Positions 45,199 to 55,111 are shown, counted from the first letter of the stretch. The stretch: DNA of 64,000 nt from JAGWBD01 sp965220615 (GCA_965220615.1 CBDCQL010000002.1:2294001-2358000); one strand, 5' to 3'. A program made the numbers and translations. The notes: a model not told the origin generated them from the sequence alone.

Positions 45199-46163
45199 CG
45201 CCGCCGCCACAGGGAGAAGAAGATGACCGCCAGACCCAGCAGCGCGGCCTGCGCGGCCAGCGCCAGAATCACCCACAACGGCGCGTTGCCACCCCCCTGC
45301 CCGGTCGGCGCTGCAACGAGCGTGGCGCGGACGGGCGACGGGCGGGCGGCGGTGACGAGGTCTGGCGGCAGGCGCTCGCTGGTGGCCCCGGCGCGCGGCG
45401 TCGACGTGGAGGTCGCTTCCGGCGTCGGCGATGGCGTTGGCGTGCCGGTCGCGGCCGGCGTACCCGGCGTGGGCGTGTAGGTGCCGTCGGCGGGCGGCAC
45501 GAGGAAGATCTCGCCCGGCTGCAGCAGGTTGTCGTTCTCCTCCATACCGTTGACCGCGCGCATGTAGGGCAGGTCATCCCAGGAGTAGCCGTAAATCAGC
45601 GCGATCAGGCCGAGCGTGTCGTCGGGCTGGATGCGGTGCATGATGAAGCCGCGCGGGTCGCGGCCGACCACGTAGGAGGGCGGCCCGGCGGGCGCGCTGC
45701 GACCTGGCGCCACCGGCGCGCCGCCCGGGTTGCCGAAGACGATCACGTAGGCCGTGCGCCCGTTGGCGGCCCTGGCGTAGCCGATGCCCATCTCCTGCAG
45801 GTAGGGGCCAGTGAGCGTATCGTAGTGGATTTTCGAGCCGAGCCAGAAGCTCCAGGCGCTGGCGACGCTCCTGCCCATATAGATGATCTCGGCCACCCAG
45901 GTGGTGGGGTAACCGGCGGCGCGGGTGCGCGCGCGCAAGTCGGTGCCGTCGGGTCGGGTGTGGCGGATCAGGCCGCTGTCGGCCATCCAGCGCGCCTGGC
46001 TGCGCGCGGCGATCCCCAGCGCGTTGTTGAGACGCATGGCCGGCAGGCCCTGCGACGCCCGCAGTCTGTTGACGCGCTGCGCCAGGTCCGCGCCGGGGTC
46101 CTGGGCCTGCGCAGTTGCGGCCCCGATGAGCAGCGCCGCAAGCAACAGGCAGCGTCGAAACAT
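45195..46163 (-). CDS. CAP (SCP/PR-1)-LysM protein with C-terminal membrane anchor
   Basis: A 322-residue exported protein. Signal peptide MFRRCLLLAALLIGAATAQA, then a CAP domain (residues about 25-130) with VNRLRASQGLPAMRLNNALG, SGLIRHTRPDGTDL and EMGIGYARA. A LysM domain follows (HRIQPDDTLGLIALIYGY, LLQPGEIFLVPP), then a Thr/Pro-rich linker and a final membrane helix (LWVILALAAQAALLGLAVIF) with RRR. LysM binds glycan chains of peptidoglycan, so this is a wall-bound, membrane-tethered CAP protein. ATG 46163 lies 7 bp after a TAGAAT -10-like box; ATG 46172 would fall inside it. Confidence 0.85.
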   Translation of the reverse strand: MFRRCLLLAALLIGAATAQAQDPGADLAQRVNRLRASQGLPAMRLNNALGIAARSQARWMADSGLIRHTRPDGTDLRARTRAAGYPTTWVAEIIYMGRSVASAWSFWLGSKIHYDTLTGPYLQEMGIGYARAANGRTAYVIVFGNPGGAPVAPGRSAPAGPPSYVVGRDPRGFIMHRIQPDDTLGLIALIYGYSWDDLPYMRAVNGMEENDNLLQPGEIFLVPPADGTYTPTPGTPAATGTPTPSPTPEATSTSTPRAGATSERLPPDLVTAARPSPVRATLVAAPTGQGGGNAPLWVILALAAQAALLGLAVIFFSLWRRR

Positions 46164-46173
46164 GACATACATT

Positions 46174-46202
46174 CTAACACGCGCCAGGGCCGGGGCTATA
46201 AT
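46174..46202 (+). promoter_or_regulatory. Promoter of the 2TM protein operon
   Basis: CTAACA (46174-46179), 17-bp spacer, perfect TATAAT (46197-46202). It overlaps the divergent promoter region of the CAP-LysM gene. Confidence 0.6.
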
Positions 46203-46241
46203 GACGGAGCAGCGTTTAGCCACCCAGGAGACGTCGTTGCA

Positions 46242-46892
46242 ATGAGACCGGCTGTGGAGGGGCGCGCCCCGGCCAGCCAGGGCGGAAGTTTCTTCCGCCG
46301 CCATTTGCCCGTCTGGCTGCGCGAAATGCCGCGCTACGGGCCCTTCCGTCCCGCCCAACCGGACCCCCGCTTCCGTCTGCTGGATCTCGACCAGCTGGAG
46401 CAGGTGTTGCAGGGCGTGCCGGAGGTCGTGCGTCAGGAGATTTACGAGGACGTCGACTACCTCGAATACGAGGTGCTGCGCCTCTTTCGCGAGCGCGATC
46501 ACCGCGCCAAGATGCAGCAGAACCGCTATCGCCGCCAGCAAATCAACTTCCTGCTGCTGGCCATTCTCTCCACCCTGGTCGGCTCCCTGCAACTGATCGC
46601 CCTCGCCAACCAGCCAGAGCAGATGCCGGTCTTCGCCTTCATCGAGACGGTCATCTCCCTGCTGACGGCCTTCCTTGCGGCCGTCGGCGGGCGCGTGCCG
46701 CCCCAGGAGCAGTGGTTGCTCAACCGGCGCCGCGCCGAGGAATTGCGCCGCGAATACTTCCGCTTCCTCACCCGCGTGCCGCCCTATGACGAGATCGGCG
46801 GTTACCAGCGCCGCATGCTGCTGGCGCAGCGCGCCGCCGAGATCAACCGGGGTCTGCAGCCGCGGGATGCCGCCGCGGGGGCGACGACATGA
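46242..46892 (+). CDS. 2TM protein, DUF4231/SLATT-like
   Basis: A 216-residue protein. After a cytoplasmic lead of about 90 residues with amphipathic helices (LEQVLQGVPEVVRQEIYEDV), two membrane helices follow back to back: INFLLLAILSTLVGSLQLIAL and VFAFIETVISLLTAFLAAVG. A conserved-looking helix then follows (WLLNRRRAEELRREYFRFL). This two-helix plus W-x-x-x-R-x-x-A-E-x-L layout is that of DUF4231, part of the SLATT superfamily of predicted pore-forming effectors linked to nucleotide-signal conflict systems. No nucleotide cyclase or SLOG gene is nearby. It overlaps the next gene by 4 nt. Confidence 0.65.
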   Translation: MRPAVEGRAPASQGGSFFRRHLPVWLREMPRYGPFRPAQPDPRFRLLDLDQLEQVLQGVPEVVRQEIYEDVDYLEYEVLRLFRERDHRAKMQQNRYRRQQINFLLLAILSTLVGSLQLIALANQPEQMPVFAFIETVISLLTAFLAAVGGRVPPQEQWLLNRRRAEELRREYFRFLTRVPPYDEIGGYQRRMLLAQRAAEINRGLQPRDAAAGATT

Positions 46893-47725
46893 TGCCGCCC
46901 GAACAAATCGAACGCATGCGCCTGCGCGCCGCCTACCGTATCTTCCAGTGGTTTTCGCTGGAAGACCAGCGCAACTACTGGCAACGCGCCGCCGGCCAGT
47001 ACCGTCGCGCCGGCAACCAGGTCAATTTCATCGTAGCCGTCTTCGCCTTCATCGCCGGTCTGGCCGCCGCGCTGGCCGGCTTGCTGGCCACCGGCTGGCT
47101 GGTGCCGGGCTCCTTCGCCAACAATGGCGCCTGCGCCGAGCTGGCGGACAGCCAGGGACTGGTGCGCAGCATGCATCAGCTGGGGCTCATCGAACAGGCG
47201 GAGGGCGAGGACGACGCGCTGGCGGAATTCGGCGAACTGCTGGCGACCTCACCCATCGCCCAGGCGCGCGTGGATGGCATGGAATTCATCGCCGCCCTGA
47301 ACGACATGGCCGGCATCGACAGTGACGAATGCAGCACCGTGCACTCCCTGACGAACCTGCTGATGCTGGTCGCCGTGGTCGCGCCCGCCGTCGGCGGCGC
47401 CTTCACCACCCTCGCCGGCCTCTACCAGTGGGACCGCTCGGCCAACATATACGAGAGCGCCCTGGAGAGTCTCGAAGTGGCCGATTCGCAGTCGCCGCTG
47501 GACGACATGGACACCCTGACCTACCGCGCCTCCCTGCGCGCCTACGTGGAAAACACGCTGCAGGTGATGAGCGACGAGTCTGCCCAGTGGGGCCAGTCGG
47601 TGCGCCCGCCGGCACAACTGGAACAATTCCTGAGTGAAGAGCGCGAGAAAGCCCTGCGTGCCACGCGCCTGGGCAATGCCTGGGACCTCGGCGGCGACGA
47701 GGGGGGGATCGGCCCGCTCGGCTGA
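46889..47725 (+). CDS. 2TM partner protein, SLATT-like with long intervening loop
   Basis: A 278-residue protein translated by ATGA overlap with the preceding gene. It begins with a helical region (RIFQWFSLEDQRNYWQRAAG), a first membrane helix (VNFIVAVFAFIAGLAAALAG), a soluble loop of about 90 residues, a second membrane segment (LLMLVAVVAPAVGGAFTTLA), then YQWDRSANIYESALESLEVA and a charged tail. The position of the second helix and the following W-x-x-x-A-x-x-Y-E pattern echo the first protein, suggesting two related subunits of one membrane complex. Function is inferred only. Confidence 0.58.
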   Translation: MMPPEQIERMRLRAAYRIFQWFSLEDQRNYWQRAAGQYRRAGNQVNFIVAVFAFIAGLAAALAGLLATGWLVPGSFANNGACAELADSQGLVRSMHQLGLIEQAEGEDDALAEFGELLATSPIAQARVDGMEFIAALNDMAGIDSDECSTVHSLTNLLMLVAVVAPAVGGAFTTLAGLYQWDRSANIYESALESLEVADSQSPLDDMDTLTYRASLRAYVENTLQVMSDESAQWGQSVRPPAQLEQFLSEEREKALRATRLGNAWDLGGDEGGIGPLG

Positions 47726-47733
47726 GCCCCGGC

Positions 47734-48483
47734 TCAGTGCTGCTGCTTGATGGTCGCGGGGTCGATAATGCCCGCCGTCGCGCCCTTGCGCACGGCCAGC
47801 TTGACCTCGCCGATGGCGCGCGTCACCTCGATGCCGCGCGGGCAGGCCGGCGTGCAGTTGAAGATCGTGCGGCAGCGCCAGACGCCATCCGGCGCGCCGA
47901 GGGCGTCAAGGCGGGCGTCGTCGCCCGTGTCGCGGGTATCGAAGAGGAAGCGGTGCGCCTGCACGATGGCCGCCGGCCCGACGTACTCGCCATTGGCCCA
48001 GAAGCTGGGGCAGGACGTGGTGCAGGCCGCGCAGAGGATGCAGTTGGTACTGTCGGTGATGAGGTCCTTGTCCTCCTGCGCCTGCAAACGCTCGCGCCCG
48101 TCCGCCGGCAGGGGCCTGTCGTTGACGAACCAGGGCAGCACCTGACGATAATGCGCGAGGAAAGGCTCCATATCCACGATCAGGTCCTTGATCACGCGCA
48201 GACCCAGGATCGGCTCCACCTGAATCTTCGGGCCCACGTCGCGCGCCAGCAGTTTGCAGGCCAGGGCGTTGCGCCCGTTGATGCGCATGGCGTCCGAGCC
48301 GCAAATGCCGCTGGAGCAGGAACGGCGGAAGGCCAGGGTGCCATCCTGTTCCCACTTGACGCGATGCAGGAGTTCCAGCACGCGCTGGGTCGGTTCGACA
48401 TCGTTTAGCGTGAATTCCTGCCAGTATGGCTTCGGCCGCCCGGCCTCCGGGTTGTAGCGCCGGATGCGAAAGCTGATGTCCAT
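47734..48483 (-). CDS. sdhB: Succinate dehydrogenase iron-sulfur subunit
   Basis: A 249-residue SdhB/FrdB. The [2Fe-2S] ligands are in CSSGICGSDAMRINGRNALAC, the [4Fe-4S] motif is CILCAACTTSCPSFW, and the [3Fe-4S]/[4Fe-4S] tail is CRTIFNCTPACPRGIEV. It passes electrons from the flavin subunit to the quinone site in the membrane subunit. ATG 48483 (MDISFRIRRYNPE) is chosen over GTG 48492. It is the last gene of the order sdhCD-sdhA-sdhB and lies 18 bp after sdhA. Confidence 0.96.
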   Translation of the reverse strand: MDISFRIRRYNPEAGRPKPYWQEFTLNDVEPTQRVLELLHRVKWEQDGTLAFRRSCSSGICGSDAMRINGRNALACKLLARDVGPKIQVEPILGLRVIKDLIVDMEPFLAHYRQVLPWFVNDRPLPADGRERLQAQEDKDLITDSTNCILCAACTTSCPSFWANGEYVGPAAIVQAHRFLFDTRDTGDDARLDALGAPDGVWRCRTIFNCTPACPRGIEVTRAIGEVKLAVRKGATAGIIDPATIKQQH

Positions 48484-48501
48484 GCGGCTCACCGTCCCCT
48501 G

Positions 48502-50322
<1,821 letters not shown>

Positions 50323-50340
50323 CGTCTTCGCGTCTCCGCT

Positions 50341-51357
50341 TCAGGAGCCTGCGTGCAGGCGCTCCATGGCCTCCACGCCCATCTCGATGGCGGTCTCGTC
50401 GATCGTTCCCAGCAGCGCGCCCACGCCCAGCACCAGCAGCGTCAGCGCGCCCAGCATACACAGGTAAACGCTGGCGCGGCGCAAGAAGGGGCTGTGCGAG
50501 GTGTAGTCGGTGAGCACGTAGCGCAGGCCGTTGAATCCGTGCGCCACCACCAGCGCCAGTAGTGCGAAATCGTAGACGCGCCAGACTGCCACGCCGCCCA
50601 CCAGCAGGTTCCAGCGGTTGGCGACGAACTCGACGGCGGTGCCGCTTTCGTTGATGAGGCCCGTCCCCACCACGTCGTGGCCCTGTGCCGTGATATCAAA
50701 TACGCCCTGCAGCACGTGCATCACGGCCAGATGGCCGAAGACCAGCGGCAGGATCAGCAGCGAGCTGACGCGCATGAAGGACCACCAGAAGCGTTCGCTG
50801 CGGCTGCCCTGGGGGTCAGCGGCGCCTGTCGCGCTGTCGCCGCCGGCGATCAGGCCGTGCAGGCCGGACAGAATCAGCGCGGCAACGATGGCGGCGATGA
50901 AGCCGGGCAGAAAGACCAGCTGCGCGCGCAGCACCTCCGTCAGCGGCAACACCTGCGGCGCCGAGTTGTAAAAATCCAGCACGTGGCCGAACATCAGCAG
51001 GAAGACCGGCGCCAGCACGACCAGGGTGGCCAGTCCCACGATTTGTGCCGCGCGTTGCTGATGGCGCCAGAGATGGGGATTGTAATCGAAGAAGACGATG
51101 CGCAGGCCGTTGAAGGCGTGATAGACCACCGCCGCCACCAGGCCGAACTCGCCGATGGTGAAGAGCGGCGACTGGTAGCTGGCGATCGCCTCCTCGTAGA
51201 GTTCCGGCCAGAAGACGGCCCAGGAGGTATCGACGACGTGCAGTACCAGGAAGAGCACCACGCCCAGCCCGCTCAGGCGGTGCAGCACCCAACTCCACTG
51301 GCCGATGGCGCCCCGGTAGCGCAGCGTCTCGGTGACCGTGATGACCAGTGACGTCAA
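50341..51357 (-). CDS. sdhC: Succinate dehydrogenase membrane anchor, fused SdhC-SdhD
   Basis: A 338-residue protein holding two cytochrome b-type anchors in one chain. The first half matches SdhC (WSWVLHRLSGLGVVLFLVLH with heme/quinone residues, then YHAFNGLRIVFFDYN). The second half matches SdhD (MRVSSLLILPLVFGHLAVMH, then VVAHGFNGLRYVLTDYT). About seven or eight helices are predicted in all. Separate SdhC and SdhD are each about 110-130 residues, so this is a fusion plus a linker. Start is TTG 51357, 7 bp after GGAGG; no nearby ATG suits better. Confidence 0.88.
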   Translation of the reverse strand: MTSLVITVTETLRYRGAIGQWSWVLHRLSGLGVVLFLVLHVVDTSWAVFWPELYEEAIASYQSPLFTIGEFGLVAAVVYHAFNGLRIVFFDYNPHLWRHQQRAAQIVGLATLVVLAPVFLLMFGHVLDFYNSAPQVLPLTEVLRAQLVFLPGFIAAIVAALILSGLHGLIAGGDSATGAADPQGSRSERFWWSFMRVSSLLILPLVFGHLAVMHVLQGVFDITAQGHDVVGTGLINESGTAVEFVANRWNLLVGGVAVWRVYDFALLALVVAHGFNGLRYVLTDYTSHSPFLRRASVYLCMLGALTLLVLGVGALLGTIDETAIEMGVEAMERLHAGS

Positions 51358-51470
51358 GGCGTTGCCTCCGGGCTACGGGTGCAGGCGGGCAGTATAGCAG
51401 CGCGCGCAGGCCGTCGCAATGCCGCCGGAGAGCGGGCGCGGGCTGCCCCGGCCCGGAGCGGCATCAAGGC

Positions 51471-51494
51471 AGGGGCGACATACCATGTCGCCCG
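51471..51494. repeat. 24-bp palindromic intergenic repeat (GGGGCGACAT family)
   Basis: AGGGGCGACATACCATGTCGCCCG is an almost perfect palindrome around GGGCGACAT and ATGTCGCCC. Five further close copies lie at 52268, 58817, 58881, 62360 and 62442. This copy sits just downstream of the Uma2-type gene at 51520. Confidence 0.8.
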
Positions 51495-51519
51495 CAGACC
51501 GTCCTGTCTCTGGGGAAGT

Positions 51520-52068
51520 TCAGGACGCGTCGGAGAAGATCTCGCTGACCGGAATGCGGAACCCCGGCAGCGCCTCGCCGCCCTCGATGAGGTCGTCGCC
51601 GCGCAGGGTCGTTGGCGGGGCGTCTGAAACGTGTATTACGAGTGTCTGCGTCCGCGGGTAAAGCAGCCAGACCATTGACGTGCCCCGCTGTAGGTAGCGC
51701 GCCGCCTTCGCCTCCAGTTCGCTGCGGGTGTTGCTGCGGCTGTGCACCTCCACCGCCAGCAAGGGGGCTTCGGTCGCAACGGGCGGACCTTCCGCGCGAC
51801 AAATGACCACGTCCGGTTGACACAGCCAGCCATCGAGATTGTGAAGCAGTTCGACACCGGCCCGATGGCCGGGCAACGCGCCGCCCTGCAACCAGTTCTT
51901 TAGCAGCCAGCCGACATCCAGCTGAAGGAAGCTGTGCGCGCGTACAGGTGCCATCTCGACAATTTCCCCCCTGGAGTTGAATGTGAACTTCTTGCCGGGG
52001 TACTGCCTGGCCAACTCGAAATAGCGCTCCAGAGTCAGTTCGACCGGGTTGCGAACGGTGACAGCCAT
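51520..52068 (-). CDS. Uma2-family (DUF820) PD-(D/E)XK nuclease-like protein, copy 1
   Basis: A 182-residue protein of the Uma2/DUF820 group, a restriction-endonuclease-like fold. Fold residues are visible as GEIVEMAPV (Glu), CQPDVVICR (PD) and LLAVEVHSRSNTRSE (E-x-x), followed by ARYLQRGTSMVWLLYPR and TLVIHV. AAGGAGCGCGGC before ATG 52068 fixes the start. Members are abundant in Cyanobacteria and Chloroflexota, often in multiple copies, and their cellular role is not settled. The last 133 bp are identical to those of copy 2. Confidence 0.82.
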   Translation of the reverse strand: MAVTVRNPVELTLERYFELARQYPGKKFTFNSRGEIVEMAPVRAHSFLQLDVGWLLKNWLQGGALPGHRAGVELLHNLDGWLCQPDVVICRAEGPPVATEAPLLAVEVHSRSNTRSELEAKAARYLQRGTSMVWLLYPRTQTLVIHVSDAPPTTLRGDDLIEGGEALPGFRIPVSEIFSDAS

Positions 52069-52267
52069 GCCGCGCTCCTTTTGCCCTCCATCTTCAGTAT
52101 AACCGACAGTGGCGAAGCCAGAGATTCGGGCGTGGTGGCGCGGGTGGGCCCGCAATGCCGCCGGAGAGCAAGCGCGGGCTGCCCGGCCCGGAGCAGCATC
52201 AAGGCAGGGACGACTTTTCCATTTCGCCCGCAAACTGTCTCGTCACTGTGGCCGTTCAATACGCGGT

Positions 52268-52291
52268 AGGGGCGACATACCATGTCGCCCG
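52268..52291. repeat. 24-bp palindromic intergenic repeat (GGGGCGACAT family)
   Basis: Second copy, identical to that at 51471, again immediately downstream of a Uma2-type gene. A degenerate relative (GGGACGAC to TTTCGCCCGC) lies at about 52206-52232. Confidence 0.8.
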
Positions 52292-52316
52292 CAGACTGTC
52301 CTGTCTCTGCGGCCGT

Positions 52317-52868
52317 TCAGGACGCGTCGGAGAAGATCTCGCTGACCGGAATGCGGAACCCCGGCAGCGCCTCGCCGCCCTCGATGAGGTCGTCGCCGCG
52401 CAGGGTCGTTGGCGGGGCGTCTGAAACGTGTATTACGAGTGTCTGCGTTCGCGGGTAGAGGAGCCAGACCATGGGCGTGCCCTGCTGCAGATAGCGCGCC
52501 GCCTTCGCCTCCAGTTCGCTGCGGGTGTTGCTGCGGCTGTGCACCTCCACCGCCAGCAGGGGAGCTTCGGTCGGAACGCCGGGGTCGGCCCCTGTGCGCT
52601 GGATGGCGACATCCGGCTGACAGTACCAGCCGTCGAGGTCGTGCAGGGCTTCGGTACCCACGTCGTAGCCGGGCAATCCGCCGGCCTCCAGCCACGCAGC
52701 CAGCAACACAACGACGCGCGCCTGCTTCCTCGAGTGCAACCAGCTCGGCGGCATTTCTACGATCTCCCCCTTCGAGTTGAATGTGAATTTCTTGCCGGGG
52801 TGCCGCCTGACCAGCCGGAGATAGCGCTCCAGCATTTGCTCGGCAGGGCTGTGGACTGAAACGGCCAT
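52317..52868 (-). CDS. Uma2-family (DUF820) PD-(D/E)XK nuclease-like protein, copy 2
   Basis: A 183-residue tandem paralogue of the preceding gene, with KGEIVEMPPSW, CQPDVAIQR, LLAVEVHSRSNTRSE and ARYLQQGTPMVWLLYPR. The N-terminal two thirds differ clearly from copy 1, while the 3' end and the downstream palindromic repeat are nearly identical, suggesting recent gene conversion or a repeat-mediated duplication. ATG 52868 has an AGGAGGGCCTG ribosome site. Confidence 0.82.
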   Translation of the reverse strand: MAVSVHSPAEQMLERYLRLVRRHPGKKFTFNSKGEIVEMPPSWLHSRKQARVVVLLAAWLEAGGLPGYDVGTEALHDLDGWYCQPDVAIQRTGADPGVPTEAPLLAVEVHSRSNTRSELEAKAARYLQQGTPMVWLLYPRTQTLVIHVSDAPPTTLRGDDLIEGGEALPGFRIPVSEIFSDAS

Positions 52869-52970
52869 CAGGCCCTCCTGTCACTGACAATCCTCAAGTA
52901 TACCTGACACCCGGGTACCGGGAATCCGGCTGAACTGTTGCGCGGGCAGGCCGCCGCAGGGCCGCCTGGC

Positions 52971-53000
52971 TTGACGCTGCGCCGCCGCCTCCTGTAAAAT
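52971..53000 (+). promoter_or_regulatory. Promoter of tRNA-Ala
   Basis: TTGACG (52971-52976), 18-bp spacer, TAAAAT (52995-53000), ending 11 bp before the mature tRNA. Confidence 0.65.
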
Positions 53001-53011
53001 GCCCCGCCAGC

Positions 53012-53084
53012 GGGCCTGTAGCTCAGTTGGGAGAGCGCCACAATCGCACTGTGGAGGCCAGGGGTTCGAGTCCCCTCAGGTCCA
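53012..53084 (+). tRNA. tRNA-Ala (anticodon CGC)
   Basis: 73 nt cloverleaf. The acceptor GGGCCTG pairs with CAGGTCC and contains the G3-U70 pair that identifies alanine tRNAs. Anticodon stem CCACA/TGTGG encloses ATCGCAC, anticodon CGC. T-loop GGTTCGAGTCC. CCA not encoded. Confidence 0.96.
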
Positions 53085-53366
53085 CTAATTCACACATGTC
53101 CAGTGCAGGCTGAAACTGCAGCGTTTACTCCACCTGGCGCAAGAGAGCCCACGGGGATCCAACCCGATATGCGCCGTTGACATCCAGGAAACACCACGTT
53201 CTCTGGCACCCCGCACAATGTGTGCCGGCGCGGCCCCGGGACCTTTCCAGACTCGTGGAAGCCTGAATTTCGCGTTATTCAGTCCCGGCGCGCCGAAGTC
53301 TGCAGCGCCTCCCAAAGCTGAAACCTGCCTGACCGGTCAAGCCTTCGTGCGCCACCTGAACATATA
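53085..53366. other. Gene-free spacer downstream of tRNA-Ala
   Basis: I see no convincing gene in this spacer. A 76-codon open stretch on the minus strand lacks a ribosome site and any family resemblance. The sequence shifts from GC-rich to AT-rich towards the marR promoter. No second copy of the tRNA 3' end was found, so there is no proof of an integrated element. Confidence 0.5.
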
Positions 53367-53411
53367 TTGTTAAATACATGACTTGACAAACATATAAAAA
53401 TAACATAATGT
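53367..53411 (+). promoter_or_regulatory. marR promoter with overlapping inverted-repeat operator
   Basis: A perfect TTGACA (53383-53388) is followed by a 17-bp spacer and TAATGT (53406-53411), or a 15-bp spacer and CATAAT. TTGTTAA (53367-53373) and TTGACAA (53383-53389) form a 23-bp inverted repeat with one mismatch that covers the -35 box, the size expected for a MarR dimer. The -10 box is only 9 bp before the marR ATG. Confidence 0.6.
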
Positions 53412-53420
53412 CCCGGGATC

Positions 53421-53897
53421 ATGGAGCAAATCCCGACAAGCTGTACACCTCCGCAAGAGAACCTTGGCTTCTGGATTAACTGCCTTTCCGCAGCTTCCTT
53501 GCGATGTTTGGCTGGTCGACTTGCCCCCTACAACATAACCCCACCCCAGTTTGCGATCCTTATGATGTGTTCGGAGAGTCGGACGGCTACTGTCAGCGGC
53601 CTTGCCAGAGTGATGCCCCACGATGCTGCCGCGGTGAGCCGAAACGTCCACAGCCTCGTCCAGCGGGGCCTGCTGGAGAGGAAGCCGTCGGAGCGTGACA
53701 GACGGTCGGCAACGCTGCGCGTTACGGAAAACGGGATGGTTCTGCGCGAGGAGCTTGCGGTGCAAGTGGAGGCGAACAACCGCATGCTCCTGAATGGAAT
53801 CGAGGAAAGTGAAAGGGAAAGGTTTCTTGCCACCATCAAGACGATGTTGGCCAACATGGCCACCTACGAGACTGCACAATTTGGGGGAACCAGTTGA
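53421..53897 (+). CDS. MarR-family transcriptional regulator
   Basis: A 158-residue winged-helix regulator: dimer helix at the N-terminus, then ITPPQFAILMMCSES, recognition region VSGLARVMPHDAAAVSRNVH, SLVQRGLLERKPSERDRRSA as the wing, and a C-terminal dimerisation helix. MarR proteins repress by binding palindromes and release on ligand binding. It directly precedes DrrAB-like exporter genes in the same orientation, so it very likely controls them and itself. There is no Shine-Dalgarno; with the promoter so close, a leaderless mRNA is likely. Confidence 0.9.
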   Translation: MEQIPTSCTPPQENLGFWINCLSAASLRCLAGRLAPYNITPPQFAILMMCSESRTATVSGLARVMPHDAAAVSRNVHSLVQRGLLERKPSERDRRSATLRVTENGMVLREELAVQVEANNRMLLNGIEESERERFLATIKTMLANMATYETAQFGGTS

Positions 53898-53932
53898 ACC
53901 CGGCAAACCATTAGCTGAGTAGCCATTCACGA

Positions 53933-53964
53933 GTAAGGCCCGGCCTTCGGGGGCCGGACCTTAC
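53933..53964 (+). other. Hairpin between marR and the exporter genes
   Basis: GTAAGG and CCGGCC pair with GGCCGG and CCTTAC across one mismatch, giving two 6-bp stems and a TTCGGG loop. No T-run follows. It may act as an attenuator or processing site between regulator and exporter genes. Confidence 0.45.
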
Positions 53965-54077
53965 CAGGCCAAAACGCGAACCAGGCACCCACGGCACGGG
54001 AAACCTTGAATGCGCCTGCCTGATTTAACCTACCCCCCGTCAAGTGCTTCGTCAAGCTCACGCGAGGGAGAACTGAA

Positions 54078-55106
54078 ATGTCTGACGAATTCATGGTGGA
54101 GGTCAGGAATCTGGTCAAGGTCTACCCGGACGGCACGCCCGCCGTTGGGGGAATTGACTTTGGCGTGCCCAGGGGGGAGGTCTTCGGTTTCCTCGGGCCA
54201 AACGGCGCCGGCAAGACGACCACGATGAAGATACTCGCCACGCTACTCAGGAAAACATCCGGCTCCGTTTCAGTGTCCGGGTACGACATCGATTCTGACT
54301 CCAGGGCTGTACGCCAGAGCATCGGGTTTGCGATGCAGGAAGTGGGTCTTGACGACCTCGCCACGGGCAGAAACTTCCTTCAATTCCAGGGCATGCTCTA
54401 CGGTCTTCACCGACCTGACGCCCGACAAAAGGCTGATGAACTGCTTGAGGTAGCAGGACTGGCGCACGTCGCCGACCAACTGGTAGGCACCTACTCGGGC
54501 GGCATGCGCCGACGCATCGATCTTGTCGGCGCGCTTGTGCACGACCCGGACATTCTCTTTCTGGACGAGCCCACGGTTGGTCTGGACCCCCAGAGCCGCA
54601 TCGCGATGTGGGAGCACCTTGAAAACCTGAACGCGAAGGGCCTCACCATCCTGCTCACAACCCAGGCAATGGAAGAGGCCGACCGCCTTTGCCACAGCAT
54701 CAACATCTTCGACCAGGGCCAAATCGTCGCCAGTGGCTCCCCTGATGCCTTGAAGGCCGAGGTAGGGGGCGACGTCGTGCAAATCGCCCTCAATGGCTCC
54801 GGCGAGGGGCCCGACGATTCAGGCAAAAAGGCTGTGGAAATTATCCAGCAGCAGAGATACGTAGACGGGATTAACAGGATCAGGGGCGGCATCGCCGTCA
54901 CCGTCAGGAACGGCAGCGCGGCCGTGCCGCCCCTTGTCGGCCTGCTTCACGAAAACCGGATACCGGTTGCCAGTCTTTCAGTCGCCCGGCCGACTCTCGA
55001 CGACGTCTTTCTCAAATACACCGGCCGCACGATTCGGGCTGACGAAGCCACTGCCGAGGCCTTGAGCGGCAGGATGCGCCCCCTGATGGGTCTGAACAGG
55101 AGATAG
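54078..55106 (+). CDS. DrrA-like ABC transporter ATP-binding protein
   Basis: A 342-residue ATPase of the daunorubicin-resistance (DrrA/CcmA) group. Walker A GPNGAGKTTTMKIL, Q-loop FAMQEVGLDDLATG, signature YSGGMRRRID, Walker B DILFLDEPTVGLDP. The long C-terminal part (about 220-342) with SVARPTLDDVFLKYTGRTIR is typical of DrrA. With the adjacent permease it exports hydrophobic compounds. GAGGGAG precedes the ATG. MarR upstream suggests induction by the exported compound. Confidence 0.92.
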   Translation: MSDEFMVEVRNLVKVYPDGTPAVGGIDFGVPRGEVFGFLGPNGAGKTTTMKILATLLRKTSGSVSVSGYDIDSDSRAVRQSIGFAMQEVGLDDLATGRNFLQFQGMLYGLHRPDARQKADELLEVAGLAHVADQLVGTYSGGMRRRIDLVGALVHDPDILFLDEPTVGLDPQSRIAMWEHLENLNAKGLTILLTTQAMEEADRLCHSINIFDQGQIVASGSPDALKAEVGGDVVQIALNGSGEGPDDSGKKAVEIIQQQRYVDGINRIRGGIAVTVRNGSAAVPPLVGLLHENRIPVASLSVARPTLDDVFLKYTGRTIRADEATAEALSGRMRPLMGLNRR

Positions 55107-55111
55107 CTGCA

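Noticed and set aside
53085..53315. 76-residue open frame on the minus strand after tRNA-Ala
   Set aside because: No ribosome site, no family resemblance and unusual composition.
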